From Parahaliea maris (lineage in GTDB: Bacteria > Pseudomonadota > Gammaproteobacteria > Pseudomonadales > Halieaceae): a stretch of 64,000 bases of DNA. Position 1 is the first letter of the stretch. Every line of letters begins with the position of its first letter. Below are positions 34,817 to 43,114 of the stretch, piece by piece. The notes below the pieces were generated by a model, which was not told the origin of the DNA, made no database searches, and saw nothing but the letters and a program-made list of their open reading frames with translations. Position numbers and translations under genes: made by a program. The stretch lies in assembly GCF_008064665.1 (NCBI RefSeq), contig NZ_VRZA01000001.1, forward strand, positions 930,001 to 994,000, in the 5' to 3' direction.

Positions 34817-36709
34817 ATGCCACGCATCAGCAAACGCCTGCTCGCCGGCCTCGCCTGCGCACTTTCCATCACTGCCGCACCCGCAGCGCTCGCCCAGAAA
34901 ACCACCACCAAGCCCGTACTCCACGGCAAGCACTGGGTAGCCATCACCGGCAAGCCGCTGGGCGCTACTGCCGGGGCGATGATGTTCGCCAAAGGCGGCA
35001 ACGCGGTGGATGCCGCCTGCGCGATGCTCGGCGCCACCGCCACCATGTGGGACGTACTGAGCTGGGGCGGGGAAACCCAGGCGCTGATCTATAACCCCCA
35101 CACCGGTGAAGTGAAGGGCATCAATGCCCTGGGGGTTGCACCCACCGGCGCCACGCCCGAATTCTTTCGCGAACAGGGCATGGTTTACCCCCCTGAATTC
35201 GGCCCCCTCGCCGCGGTCACGCCCGGCACCCCCGGCGGCCTGATGGTGATGCTGGCGGAATACGGCAAGCTCAGCCTGGCGGAGGTACTGGCGCCGTCCA
35301 TGCAAATGGCTGCCGGTTACGCCATCGAGGCCCAACAGGCCGACAATATGGAGCGGCGCAAGGAAGTCATCATGCAATGGCCCTCCTCCACTCGCGTATT
35401 CCTGCCGCACCTGAAAGACGACGACAGCCAGGAGCGGGCCGCCCCCTATGCCGGCGAAATCTTCAAACAGGAGGACCTGCTGGCTACCTTGCAGAAACTG
35501 GTGGATGCCGAAGCCGAGGCACTGGCCGCCGGCAAGAGCCGCAAGGAAGCCATTTACGCCGCCTACGAGCGCTTCTACCGCGGTGATATCGCCGAGGAGA
35601 TCGTGCGCGCCACTCGCGAGGCCGGCGGCCTGTTCACCAAAGAGGATCTGGCCAACTGGCAGGTGCACATCGAGGAGCCGGTCACTACCAATTACAAGGG
35701 CATCGATGTCTACAAGCTCACCACCTGGGTCCAGGGCCCGGCCATGCTGCAGGCGCTGAACATTCTCGAGGGCTACGACCTGAAGAGCATGGGCTACAAC
35801 AGCGCCCGCTACATTCACACGCTCTATCAGGCCATGAACCTGGCCTTCGCCGACCGCGACTTCTACTACGGCGACCCCTACTTCCCGCCGGAAGAACCCG
35901 TCGCGGGCCTGCTGTCGAAAAAGTACGCCGAGCAGCGGCGCAAGGAGATCCCAACGGACCGCAACAATCCGGACGCCCGCCCCGGCGACCCCTACGCCTT
36001 CCAGCGCGGCAGCAATCCTTTCAAAAAGCTGCTGGAGCAATGGACGCCCATCCCGCCCGCTGCCGAGGCGGAGGGTTCCGATGGCTTCCAGCAGGCGAAC
36101 CTGATGTCCCACGACGAAGGCTTCCTCGCCGGCACCACCTCGATCCAGGCGGCAGACGCCGAGGGCTGGGTGGTTTCGGTAACGCCGTCAGGCGGTTGGG
36201 TACCGGCCTTCATCGCCGGCGACACCGGCATCGGCCTGTCCCAGCGCATGCAGAGTTTCGTGCTGGACGAGCGCCTCAACCCCTACAACGTGGTGGCCCC
36301 GGGCAAGCGCCCCCGGGCCACCCTCACACCCAGCCTGGCGCTGAAAGACGGCGTGCCGCTGATGGCCTTCTCGGTGCAGGGCGGCGACACCCAGGACCAG
36401 AACCTGCTGCAATTCTTCCTCAACATGGTGGAGTTCGACATGAACGTGCAAGAGGCGGTGGAGGCCCACAACATCACCAGCTACCAGATGCAGAGCTCCT
36501 TCGGCGCCCACCAGAGCGAGCCGGGGAGGCTCGAGGTGACTACGCAGATACCGCCCTACACCCGTGAGACCCTGCAGAAAATGGGCTACAAGGTCGAGGC
36601 TGTGGAACGCACCTACAGCCCCATCACCGCTATCTGGTTCGATCGCGAGCACGGCACGATGTGGGGCGGCGCCTCGGACTACGGCGAGGATTACGGGATC
36701 GCCTGGTAA
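34817..36709 (+). CDS. Exported gamma-glutamyltransferase-family protein
   Basis: 630 aa from ATG 34817, which opens a signal peptide (MPRISKRLLAGLACALSITAA). The longer frame from 34691 only adds non-family sequence. GGT-fold landmarks are FAKGGNAVDAACAM, TPGTPGGLMVMLAEYG, and the self-cleavage region AGTTSIQAADAEGW, where Thr440 is the expected nucleophile. Classical GGTs have TTH followed by a hydrophobic residue; here TTS, so substrate preference may differ from glutathione. Near the C-terminus MWGGASDYGEDYG replaces the usual GAADPR-like block. Periplasmic peptidase or acylase activity is likely. The last 19 nt overlap the convergent glycosyltransferase gene. Confidence 0.85.
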   Translation: MPRISKRLLAGLACALSITAAPAALAQKTTTKPVLHGKHWVAITGKPLGATAGAMMFAKGGNAVDAACAMLGATATMWDVLSWGGETQALIYNPHTGEVKGINALGVAPTGATPEFFREQGMVYPPEFGPLAAVTPGTPGGLMVMLAEYGKLSLAEVLAPSMQMAAGYAIEAQQADNMERRKEVIMQWPSSTRVFLPHLKDDDSQERAAPYAGEIFKQEDLLATLQKLVDAEAEALAAGKSRKEAIYAAYERFYRGDIAEEIVRATREAGGLFTKEDLANWQVHIEEPVTTNYKGIDVYKLTTWVQGPAMLQALNILEGYDLKSMGYNSARYIHTLYQAMNLAFADRDFYYGDPYFPPEEPVAGLLSKKYAEQRRKEIPTDRNNPDARPGDPYAFQRGSNPFKKLLEQWTPIPPAAEAEGSDGFQQANLMSHDEGFLAGTTSIQAADAEGWVVSVTPSGGWVPAFIAGDTGIGLSQRMQSFVLDERLNPYNVVAPGKRPRATLTPSLALKDGVPLMAFSVQGGDTQDQNLLQFFLNMVEFDMNVQEAVEAHNITSYQMQSSFGAHQSEPGRLEVTTQIPPYTRETLQKMGYKVEAVERTYSPITAIWFDREHGTMWGGASDYGEDYGIAW

Positions 36710-37686
36710 GTCCCTGTCAGGGGTGTCACTCCGCTGCGCTCGGCTGCCGGCTTCAGCGCGGGCCGGGCGCGGTATTCATGGGCCAGGGGGGCCAACAGGC
36801 CAAAGTAATCGAAGGTGCGCGCGATCTGCGCATCGTTACCCGACACGGCGTGCTTGTTACGCCGCTTGAGGGCGGTTTGCTGCGAACCCGGAATGGTCAG
36901 GTTGCGCGTCTTCCACAGGTAGTCGCGCGGCACCACCTGGCAGTCGACTCCCCGCGCCAGGGTCATGGCCTTGAGCCAGACGTCATCGGCCGAGGGGCAC
37001 AGTTGACGGAATAGGCCGTCGTCGAGCACATGTTCATCAAAGCACCCGGGGAAGTAAAGTACGCCACCAACGCCGGTCGGGAATACCAGCGGCGAAGCCT
37101 CGCTCCTCAACGTATTCCACTGCCAGCGCTTGTAGGGTCGGATCTGTCCCCGCCGGAAGGTCATGCCATGGCCCCGGTGGCAGTGGACGACCCCGGGCTG
37201 CGCGCGATGGGCAACCAGCAGGCGCGCCACCATATCGTCCGGGTACAGCTTGTCGTCGTCGACCGTGAGCAGCAGGGAATCAGGGTACTTTTGCAGGGTG
37301 TAGTAATACTTGGTATGCGGGCCCAGGTCTCGCTCACAGAACAGGATCTCCAGCCCACGTCCCTGCTGGCGGCTCAGGGACAGCGGCAGCTCCCGCCATC
37401 GAAATGTCTCGCGATCAAGGCACAACACGATTCGACTGGCGCGTTGCGTCTGCTGCATCAGGCTTTCGATTGTCAGGGCCACATTGTCGAGCCGGGAACC
37501 GATGGTGGTCAGGGAAATAACCAGGTTATCTTCTGCAGAGGGTGCCACGCCGGGCTCACGGCAATGTTCCGACTGCAGTCGCAATTCACCCGCACGTATT
37601 CGCGCCTGATCGGCCAGAGTCCCGGCCAGTGCCGCCCGCTGCCTGCGCTGCTTCGCGCGGCCGATAACCTCCATGGGGTTGAACAC
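36691..37686 (-). CDS. Glycosyltransferase family 2-like protein
   Basis: 331 aa from GTG 37686, chosen because a perfect AGGAGG (37692-37697) sits 5 nt upstream; ATG 37716 and ATG 37674 are alternatives. It shows VISLTTIGSRLDNVALTIES, the acidic DDDKLYPDDM that fits a GT-A metal site, and FPTGVGGVLYFPGCFD with SADDVWLKAM, the usual donor and base region of GT2-like enzymes. The C-terminus is basic. The 3' end overlaps the GGT gene tail. Donor and acceptor are unknown. Confidence 0.75.
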   Translation of the reverse strand: MFNPMEVIGRAKQRRQRAALAGTLADQARIRAGELRLQSEHCREPGVAPSAEDNLVISLTTIGSRLDNVALTIESLMQQTQRASRIVLCLDRETFRWRELPLSLSRQQGRGLEILFCERDLGPHTKYYYTLQKYPDSLLLTVDDDKLYPDDMVARLLVAHRAQPGVVHCHRGHGMTFRRGQIRPYKRWQWNTLRSEASPLVFPTGVGGVLYFPGCFDEHVLDDGLFRQLCPSADDVWLKAMTLARGVDCQVVPRDYLWKTRNLTIPGSQQTALKRRNKHAVSGNDAQIARTFDYFGLLAPLAHEYRARPALKPAAERSGVTPLTGTYQAIP

Positions 37687-37747
37687 GCCTGCCTCCTGTT
37701 GCCGATGACCATGCACGGCAGGAGTTCCCGGCGCCCACCGCGTAATC

Positions 37748-37765
37748 CCGTATTCGGGAATACGG
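37748..37765. promoter_or_regulatory. 18-bp palindrome CCGTATTC-GG-GAATACGG
   Basis: A perfect 8-bp inverted repeat with a 2-bp centre, 62 bp upstream of the glycosyltransferase GTG and about 170 bp upstream of the toxin gene. It has the size of a dimeric repressor operator and no adjacent T-run, so a terminator role is unlikely. The binding protein is unknown; the HigA-like antitoxin nearby is one candidate. Confidence 0.4.
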
Positions 37766-37932
37766 TGATAACGGTACGTGTGAATACTGAAGGTTTACTT
37801 AAGTCGCGAATCAGAGTCGCGCCGGCTGGCGCGCTGCCCGCCAGCACTGCGCAACACGGGTGCCACGCGATGCCTGAAAAAGGCTGATTGAACCTGTAGC
37901 GGAAAAGTCCGTCATTGACGTACTTTGGCGTA

Positions 37933-38247
37933 ATGTTTACGATCGTTGAAACACCAACCTTCACTGACGAAGCCAACGCAATCTGGTCCGCTCAGGAGCG
38001 AGATCAGTTTTATGCCTGGCTGGCGGTCAACCCCGAAGCGGGAAAAGTCATTCCGGGCAGTGGCGGATGCAGGAAAGTGCGCTGGATTGGTGGCACCTCG
38101 GGCAAACGCGGAGGTGTGAGGGTCATCTACTTTAACCGCCTTCGCCACGGGGAGATCTGGTTGCTGCTAATTTACGCCAAGCGTAATCAGAGCAATATTC
38201 CCGCCCACATCCTCAAGGCCATACGGGAGGAACTGAACCGTGAGTGA
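37933..38247 (+). CDS. RelE/HigB-type toxin
   Basis: 104 aa from ATG 37933; an in-frame start 18 nt earlier is less likely. FTDEANAIWSAQERDQFYAW, GCRKVRWIGGTSGKRGGVRV and IWLLLIYAKRNQSNIP match the RelE/HigB ribosome-dependent or free mRNA nuclease group. The antitoxin start lies 8 nt before this stop, so the pair is translationally coupled in toxin-first (hig-like) order. Confidence 0.85.
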   Translation: MFTIVETPTFTDEANAIWSAQERDQFYAWLAVNPEAGKVIPGSGGCRKVRWIGGTSGKRGGVRVIYFNRLRHGEIWLLLIYAKRNQSNIPAHILKAIREELNRE

Positions 38248-38524
38248 ACACGAACTCGGCGAGAAACTGCTGCAATCTGTGCGCGAAATGAAACAGGGAC
38301 AGTTCGCCCGCCGAACCGTAATCAACGCCAATGCGGTAGCCGAGGCACGCTCCAGGACCGGCCTGACACAGACCGAGTTTGCCAGCGTCCTCTGCATTTC
38401 CGTGCGCACCCTGCAGGAGTGGGAGCAGGGCCGGCGTCACCCCTCGGGGGCCGCCCGCACCCTGGTACAGATTGCCGCTCGCCATCCCGAAGTCATCACT
38501 GAAGCGCTGTCTGAGATGCAATAA
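38240..38524 (+). CDS. NadS/HigA-like antitoxin with XRE helix-turn-helix
   Basis: 94 aa from GTG 38240. The central HTH (VAEARSRTGLTQTEFASVL, then VRTLQEWEQGRRHPSG) is of the XRE/NadS type seen next to RelE-like toxins. The protein should neutralise the upstream toxin and bind the operon's promoter region. Overlap with the toxin ORF supports cotranscription. Confidence 0.87.
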   Translation: MSEHELGEKLLQSVREMKQGQFARRTVINANAVAEARSRTGLTQTEFASVLCISVRTLQEWEQGRRHPSGAARTLVQIAARHPEVITEALSEMQ

Positions 38525-38544
38525 GCCCGCAACAGCCACGCACT

Positions 38545-38567
38545 AAAAAGGGAGCCGCAGCTCCCTT
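38545..38567 (-). terminator. Intrinsic terminator of glyA
   Basis: On the minus strand the sequence reads AAGGGAGC-TGCG-GCTCCCTT followed by TTT, giving an 8-bp perfect stem, a 4-nt loop and a run of five T residues in total. It lies 23 bp beyond the glyA stop and also faces the end of the antitoxin gene on the other strand. Confidence 0.85.
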
Positions 38568-38589
38568 GTTCAGTGTCTTCGGCGGGAAC

Positions 38590-39852
38590 CTAGCGGTAAA
38601 CCGGGAACCGTCCGCAGATATCCAGCACCTTGCCCTTCACCTCTTCGATCACGGCGTCGGCATTGCCATTTTCCAGGGCTTCCAGCACGTCGCACATCCA
38701 GCCGGTCAGCTCGATGGTTTCCGCCTCGCCAAAGCCGCGAGTGGTGATGGCCGGGGTGCCGACACGCAGGCCGGAGGTGATGAAGGGGGAACGCGGATCA
38801 TTGGGCACGGCGTTCTTGTTCACGGTGATGTTGGCGTTGCCCAGGGCTTCGTCGGCGTCTTTACCGGTGTAGGGCTTGCCGATCAGGTCCACCAGCATCA
38901 GGTGATTGTCGGTGCCGCCGGACACGATGTTGATGCCGCGCTCGATGAAGGTCTTGGCCATGGCCCGGGCGTTGGCCACCACCTGCTTCTGGTACTCCAC
39001 GAAGTCGGGGCTGGCGGCCTCCTTGAAGCTCACCGCCTTGGCAGCGATCACGTGCATCAGCGGGCCGCCCTGGCCGCCGGGGAACACGGCGGACTGGAAC
39101 TTCTTCTCCAGCTCTTCGTTGGCCTTGGCCAGGATGATGCCGCCGCGGGGGCCGCGCAGGGTCTTGTGGGTGGTGGAGGTCACCACGTGGGCGTGGGGCA
39201 CCGGGTTGGGGTAGACGCCGGCGGCGATCAGGCCCGCCACGTGGGCCATGTCCACCATCAGGTAGGCGCCCACCTTGTCGGCGATCTCGCGGAAGCGGGC
39301 CCAGTCCATCACCCGGGAGTAGGCGGAAAAGCCCGCCACGATCATTTTGGGTTTGTGTTCCAGAGCCAGGGCTTCCACCTGCTCGTAGTCCACTTCACCG
39401 GTTTCGGCGTTCAGGCCGTACTGCACGGCGTTGTACATCTTGCCGGAGAAGTTGGGCTTGGCGCCGTGGGTCAGGTGGCCGCCGTCAGCAAGGCTCATGC
39501 CCAGCACGGTGTCGCCGGGGACACACAGGGCCTGGTACACAGCGGAGTTGGCCTGGGAGCCGGAGTGGGGCTGCACGTTGGCGTAGTCCGCGCCGAACAG
39601 GGCACAGACCCGCTCGATGGCCAGGCGCTCGGCCTCGTCCACGTACTCACAGCCGCCGTAGTAGCGCTTGCCAGGGTAGCCCTCGGCATACTTGTTGGTG
39701 AGCACCGTGCCCTGGGCCTGCATCACGCGGGGGCTGGTGTAGTTTTCTGAGGCGATGAGCTCGATATGCTCTTCCTGGCGACGTTCCTCGTCGCCAATGG
39801 CGGCAAAAATCTCGTCGTCAAAACCCTGGATGGTCATGCTGCGGTCAAACAT
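38590..39852 (-). CDS. glyA: Serine hydroxymethyltransferase
   Basis: 420 aa from ATG 39852, preceded by GGGGGA; the longer frame to 39915 adds non-family sequence. It interconverts serine and glycine with tetrahydrofolate, using pyridoxal phosphate. [19 protein letters not shown] at the N-terminus, [18 protein letters not shown] and the PLP lysine in [15 protein letters not shown] are clear. In related genomes glyA adjoins nrdR; here a terminator and the accessory pocket separate them. Confidence 0.97.
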   Translation of the reverse strand: MFDRSMTIQGFDDEIFAAIGDEERRQEEHIELIASENYTSPRVMQAQGTVLTNKYAEGYPGKRYYGGCEYVDEAERLAIERVCALFGADYANVQPHSGSQANSAVYQALCVPGDTVLGMSLADGGHLTHGAKPNFSGKMYNAVQYGLNAETGEVDYEQVEALALEHKPKMIVAGFSAYSRVMDWARFREIADKVGAYLMVDMAHVAGLIAAGVYPNPVPHAHVVTSTTHKTLRGPRGGIILAKANEELEKKFQSAVFPGGQGGPLMHVIAAKAVSFKEAASPDFVEYQKQVVANARAMAKTFIERGINIVSGGTDNHLMLVDLIGKPYTGKDADEALGNANITVNKNAVPNDPRSPFITSGLRVGTPAITTRGFGEAETIELTGWMCDVLEALENGNADAVIEEVKGKVLDICGRFPVYR

Positions 39853-40045
39853 CGGAATCCCCCGGCAGGTGGGCCCGATTCCTGCTAGAATCTGACCCCG
39901 ATTGGAAAGGCGCACATTCTACTGAAAAACCCCCCGACCGATAAGCCTGAAAGCCGTCCTGGCAATCGACAGTATTATTTTTGTCACTTTTTCGACATAT
40001 AGTGCGCCCATTAGCGAGAAATTATCAGGGAAGTCACACAGAACA

Positions 40046-41389
40046 ATGAATATCACCATCTTCGGCAGCGGTTACGTGGGTCTGGTACAGGCCGCCATTT
40101 TCGCCGATGTGGGCCACCGGGTGGTCTGCATGGACATCGACGCAGAGCGGGTCGACCGCCTGCGCGCGGGAGAAGTCCCCTTCTTTGAGCCCGGCCTGGC
40201 CGGCCTGCTCAAGAACGGCCTGGACAACCAGCTACTGTCCTTCACCACCGACGCCAAGGCCGCCATCCAGGCCAGCGAGTTCCTGTTTATCTGTGTGGGC
40301 ACTCCCTCCCGCCCTGACGGCGGCGCCGATCTCACCTACGTCATGGACGTGGCCTCGTCCATCGCCCGCTACATGACCAGCCGCAAGGTTGTGGTGACCA
40401 AGTCCACGGTGCCGGTGGGCACGACCGACAAGGTCCTCGCCCATATCAAGCAGGCCCTGCACGACCAGGGGCGTGACATCCCCATCGAGGCCGCCTCCAA
40501 CCCCGAATTCCTCAAGGAAGGCTCCGCGGTGGCGGATTGCCAGAGCCCCGACCGGATCATCATCGGCACCCGCTCGCCCAAGGTGCTGGAAGACATGCGC
40601 CGCATGTACCAGCCCTTCAACCGCAACCATGAAAAAATCATGGCCATGGACCCGCTGAGTTCGGAAATGACCAAGCTCACCGCCAATGCCATGCTGGCCA
40701 CCAAGATCAGCTTCATGAACGAGATGGCGAACATCGCGGAAGTGGTCGGCGCCGACATCGAATCCGTGCGCCGCGGTATCGGCTCCGACCCCCGCATCGG
40801 CTACCAGTTTATCTACCCAGGCTGCGGCTACGGTGGCTCCTGCTTCCCCAAGGACGTCCGCGCGCTGAAATTCCTGGCCGGCGAACACGGCCACCGGGCG
40901 GAAATCCTCACCGCCGTGCACGACACCAACCAGCGCCAGAAGAACAAGCTGGCGGAGCGGGTCATGACACGCCTGGGCTTTGACCTCACCGGCAAGACCA
41001 TCGCCGTGTGGGGCCTGTCCTTCAAGCCCAATACCGACGACATGCGCGAGGCGCCCAGCCGCTACGTGCTGGAGGGCATCTGGTCCTGTGGCGGCAAGGT
41101 CCGGGCCTACGACCCCCAGGCCGCCGAGGCCTGCCGCGCCATTTACGGCGAGCGCGACGACCTGGTGATCACCGAACACAAAGAGGAAGCCCTCGAGGGC
41201 GCCGACGCCCTGGTGATCTGCACCGAGTGGAAGGCCTTCTGGTCACCGGACTTCGAGCAGGTGAAGTCGCTGCTCTCCAACCCGCTGATTTTCGATGGCC
41301 GCAATCTCTACAACCCGGCGCACATGGAAGAGCTCGGCATCGAGTACTACGGTATCGGCCGGGGCCGTTCCCTGAACGCGGCCGCGTAG
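40046..41389 (+). CDS. ugd: UDP-glucose 6-dehydrogenase
   Basis: 447 aa. It oxidises UDP-glucose to UDP-glucuronate with two NAD. The N-terminal Rossmann motif is FGSGYVGLVQAAIFADVGH, the catalytic cysteine is in GCGYGGSCFPKDVRAL, and the C-terminal UDP-binding domain includes GLSFKPNTDDMREAPS. GDP-mannose dehydrogenase is the close alternative, but the sequence layout favours Ugd. UDP-glucuronate could feed the surface polysaccharide made by the island at 12-24 kb. Divergent from glyA. Confidence 0.88.
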   Translation: MNITIFGSGYVGLVQAAIFADVGHRVVCMDIDAERVDRLRAGEVPFFEPGLAGLLKNGLDNQLLSFTTDAKAAIQASEFLFICVGTPSRPDGGADLTYVMDVASSIARYMTSRKVVVTKSTVPVGTTDKVLAHIKQALHDQGRDIPIEAASNPEFLKEGSAVADCQSPDRIIIGTRSPKVLEDMRRMYQPFNRNHEKIMAMDPLSSEMTKLTANAMLATKISFMNEMANIAEVVGADIESVRRGIGSDPRIGYQFIYPGCGYGGSCFPKDVRALKFLAGEHGHRAEILTAVHDTNQRQKNKLAERVMTRLGFDLTGKTIAVWGLSFKPNTDDMREAPSRYVLEGIWSCGGKVRAYDPQAAEACRAIYGERDDLVITEHKEEALEGADALVICTEWKAFWSPDFEQVKSLLSNPLIFDGRNLYNPAHMEELGIEYYGIGRGRSLNAAA

Positions 41390-41449
41390 GTTTACAGAAC
41401 CCGCCCGCGCGGTGATACTCGGGGCTGAATGAGTTAGGCGACACCGGGT

Positions 41450-41896
41450 ATGACAGACAAGCCTGCACTGGGCTGGCGCGAGTGGCTGGCCCTGCCGGAC
41501 CTCGGCATCGACAGCATCAAGGCCAAAATCGACACCGGGGCGCGCACCAGCGCCCTGCACGCCTACTACGTGGAACCCTTCGAGCGCGACGGCGAGGAGT
41601 GGGTGCGTTTTGGCATCCACCCCCGCCAGCAGAACACCGAGCTGGAGGTACACTGCGAGGCGAAGGTGCTCGACAAGCGCCAGGTCACCGACTCCGGCGG
41701 CCACCGGGAATACCGCTACGTGATCGCCAGCCGGGTGCAGGTGGGCCAGCGCATCATCGACGCCGAAATCACCCTCACCGACCGCGAAACCATGCGCTTT
41801 CGCATGCTGCTGGGCCGCACCGCCATGCGCGGGGAGTTCCTGGTGGACCCGGCGCGCTCCTACCTGCAGGGTGCCCGCCCGGGCGAGGGCCAATAA
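41450..41896 (+). CDS. RimB-like retropepsin-fold ATP-dependent zinc protease family protein
   Basis: 148 aa. [20 protein letters not shown] is the signature of the family annotated as ATP-dependent zinc protease, which has a retropepsin-like fold, and [11 protein letters not shown] and [20 protein letters not shown] complete it. In pseudomonads the homologue RimB acts with RimK, which adds glutamates to ribosomal protein S6. Here no rimK follows; the next gene, 2 bp downstream, is an aspartoacylase-like protein. Confidence 0.83.
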   Translation: MTDKPALGWREWLALPDLGIDSIKAKIDTGARTSALHAYYVEPFERDGEEWVRFGIHPRQQNTELEVHCEAKVLDKRQVTDSGGHREYRYVIASRVQVGQRIIDAEITLTDRETMRFRMLLGRTAMRGEFLVDPARSYLQGARPGEGQ

Positions 41897-41898
41897 AC

Positions 41899-42957
41899 GT
41901 GGCGCGAACACCCGTTGAGAAACTGGTCATTGGCGGCCAGCTTATCGAGCCGGGTGGCAAGTACACCATCGACATCCCGGTGGCGCCGATGTACACCCAC
42001 GACAACCTCTCCATCAGCGTGCAGGTGGTCAGTGGCAAGCGGCCCGGGCCGGTGATGTTCGTGTGCGCCGCGATCCACGGGGATGAAATCAACGGCGTGG
42101 AGATTATCCGCCGCCTGCTCAAGGACCCGCAGCTCAAGCGCCTCAAGGGCACCCTGATCGCGATTCCCATCGTCAACGTCTATGGCTTTATCAACCACAC
42201 CCGCTACCTGCCCGACGGCCGCGACCTGAACCGCTCCTTCCCCGGTTCCACACGCGGTTCGCTGACCGGGCGCATCGCCCACACCTTCATGCGGGAAATC
42301 GTGGCCCACTGTACCTACGGTATCGACCTGCACACCGGCGCCCGCCACCGCAGCAACTTCCCCCAGATCCGCGCCAACCTGGAGGACGAGGCCACCCTGG
42401 CGATGACCGAAGCCTTCGGCGCGCCGCTGGCCATCGACGCCAAGATCCGCGACGGCTCCCTGCGTGGCGCCGCCGGCGACATCGGCGTCCCGGTGCTGCT
42501 GTACGAATCCTGCGAGGCCCTGCGTTTCGACGAAATCTACATCCGCGCCGGGGTGAAGGGGGTGCTGAACGTGATGCGCCACCTGGGCATGCTGCGCAAG
42601 AGCCGCGCCAAGGTAAAAAAGCCCCTGATCAGCCGCAATACCTTCTGGTTGCGGGCGCCGGAAAGCGGCATTCTGCGCGTGCTGGTGCCCCTCGGGGCTG
42701 AAGTGCAGGAGGGGCAAACCATCGGCATCATTGCCGACCCCCTCGGCACCAGCGAGGTGGACGTGGTGGCGGAAGCCCCGGGCATCGTGATCGGCCGCAC
42801 CAACCTGCCCCTGGTCTACGAGGGCGACGCCCTGTTCCACATCGCCTCGGTCGACCGCCGACGCAAGTGGGAGGTGGAGGCTTTTCACGAGGATCACCTG
42901 CCGGGCGAGGAAGACCACGACCCGGAGGATATGAGTTCGGCGCCGATCGCCGACTAG
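41899..42957 (+). CDS. Succinylglutamate desuccinylase/aspartoacylase-family protein
   Basis: 352 aa from GTG 41899, 2 bp after the RimB-like stop; the long open frame back to 41482 is a shadow. Zinc-carboxypeptidase-fold motifs are visible: AAIHGDEINGVE, DGRDLNRSFPG and DLHTGARHRSN. The C-terminus has a biotinyl-lipoyl-like domain (VPLGAEVQEGQTIGIIADPLG). The family removes acyl groups from amino acids, and members next to RimB/RimK may act on poly-glutamate or related amides (inference). A long inverted repeat follows. Confidence 0.85.
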   Translation: MARTPVEKLVIGGQLIEPGGKYTIDIPVAPMYTHDNLSISVQVVSGKRPGPVMFVCAAIHGDEINGVEIIRRLLKDPQLKRLKGTLIAIPIVNVYGFINHTRYLPDGRDLNRSFPGSTRGSLTGRIAHTFMREIVAHCTYGIDLHTGARHRSNFPQIRANLEDEATLAMTEAFGAPLAIDAKIRDGSLRGAAGDIGVPVLLYESCEALRFDEIYIRAGVKGVLNVMRHLGMLRKSRAKVKKPLISRNTFWLRAPESGILRVLVPLGAEVQEGQTIGIIADPLGTSEVDVVAEAPGIVIGRTNLPLVYEGDALFHIASVDRRRKWEVEAFHEDHLPGEEDHDPEDMSSAPIAD

Positions 42958-42980
42958 TGAAAGTGAAAAAGGGGTCAAGT

Positions 42981-43060
42981 GAAAGAGGGGTCAGAGCCCT
43001 TTAAACCGCCAATCTCTCCGCCCTGAACCTCCTCAGTAAAAGGGCTCTGACCCCTTTTTC
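42981..43060. repeat. Long inverted repeat with GGGGTCAGAGCCC arms, probable bidirectional terminator
   Basis: The left arm at 42981-43003 reads AAAGAGGGGTCAGAGCCC then TTTAA; the right arm at 43037-43060 reads TAAAAGGGCTCTGACCCC then TTTTTC. The arms match at all but one or two positions over about 22 bp, with a 33-bp loop. A half copy, AAAAAGGGGTCAAG, precedes it at 42966-42979. The T-run after the right arm would terminate plus-strand transcription before ettA. GGGGTCAGAGCCC arms are a recurrent intergenic sequence in proteobacteria (known in general). Confidence 0.7.
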
Positions 43061-43114
43061 GTCCATACCTGCTAAAATCCCTGCCCTCATTTCAATACAG
43101 AGTTTCACCCCACC

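Noticed and set aside
41482-41898. Long N-terminal extension of the aspartoacylase-like protein
   Set aside because: It overlaps the RimB-like gene in another frame and has no family similarity.
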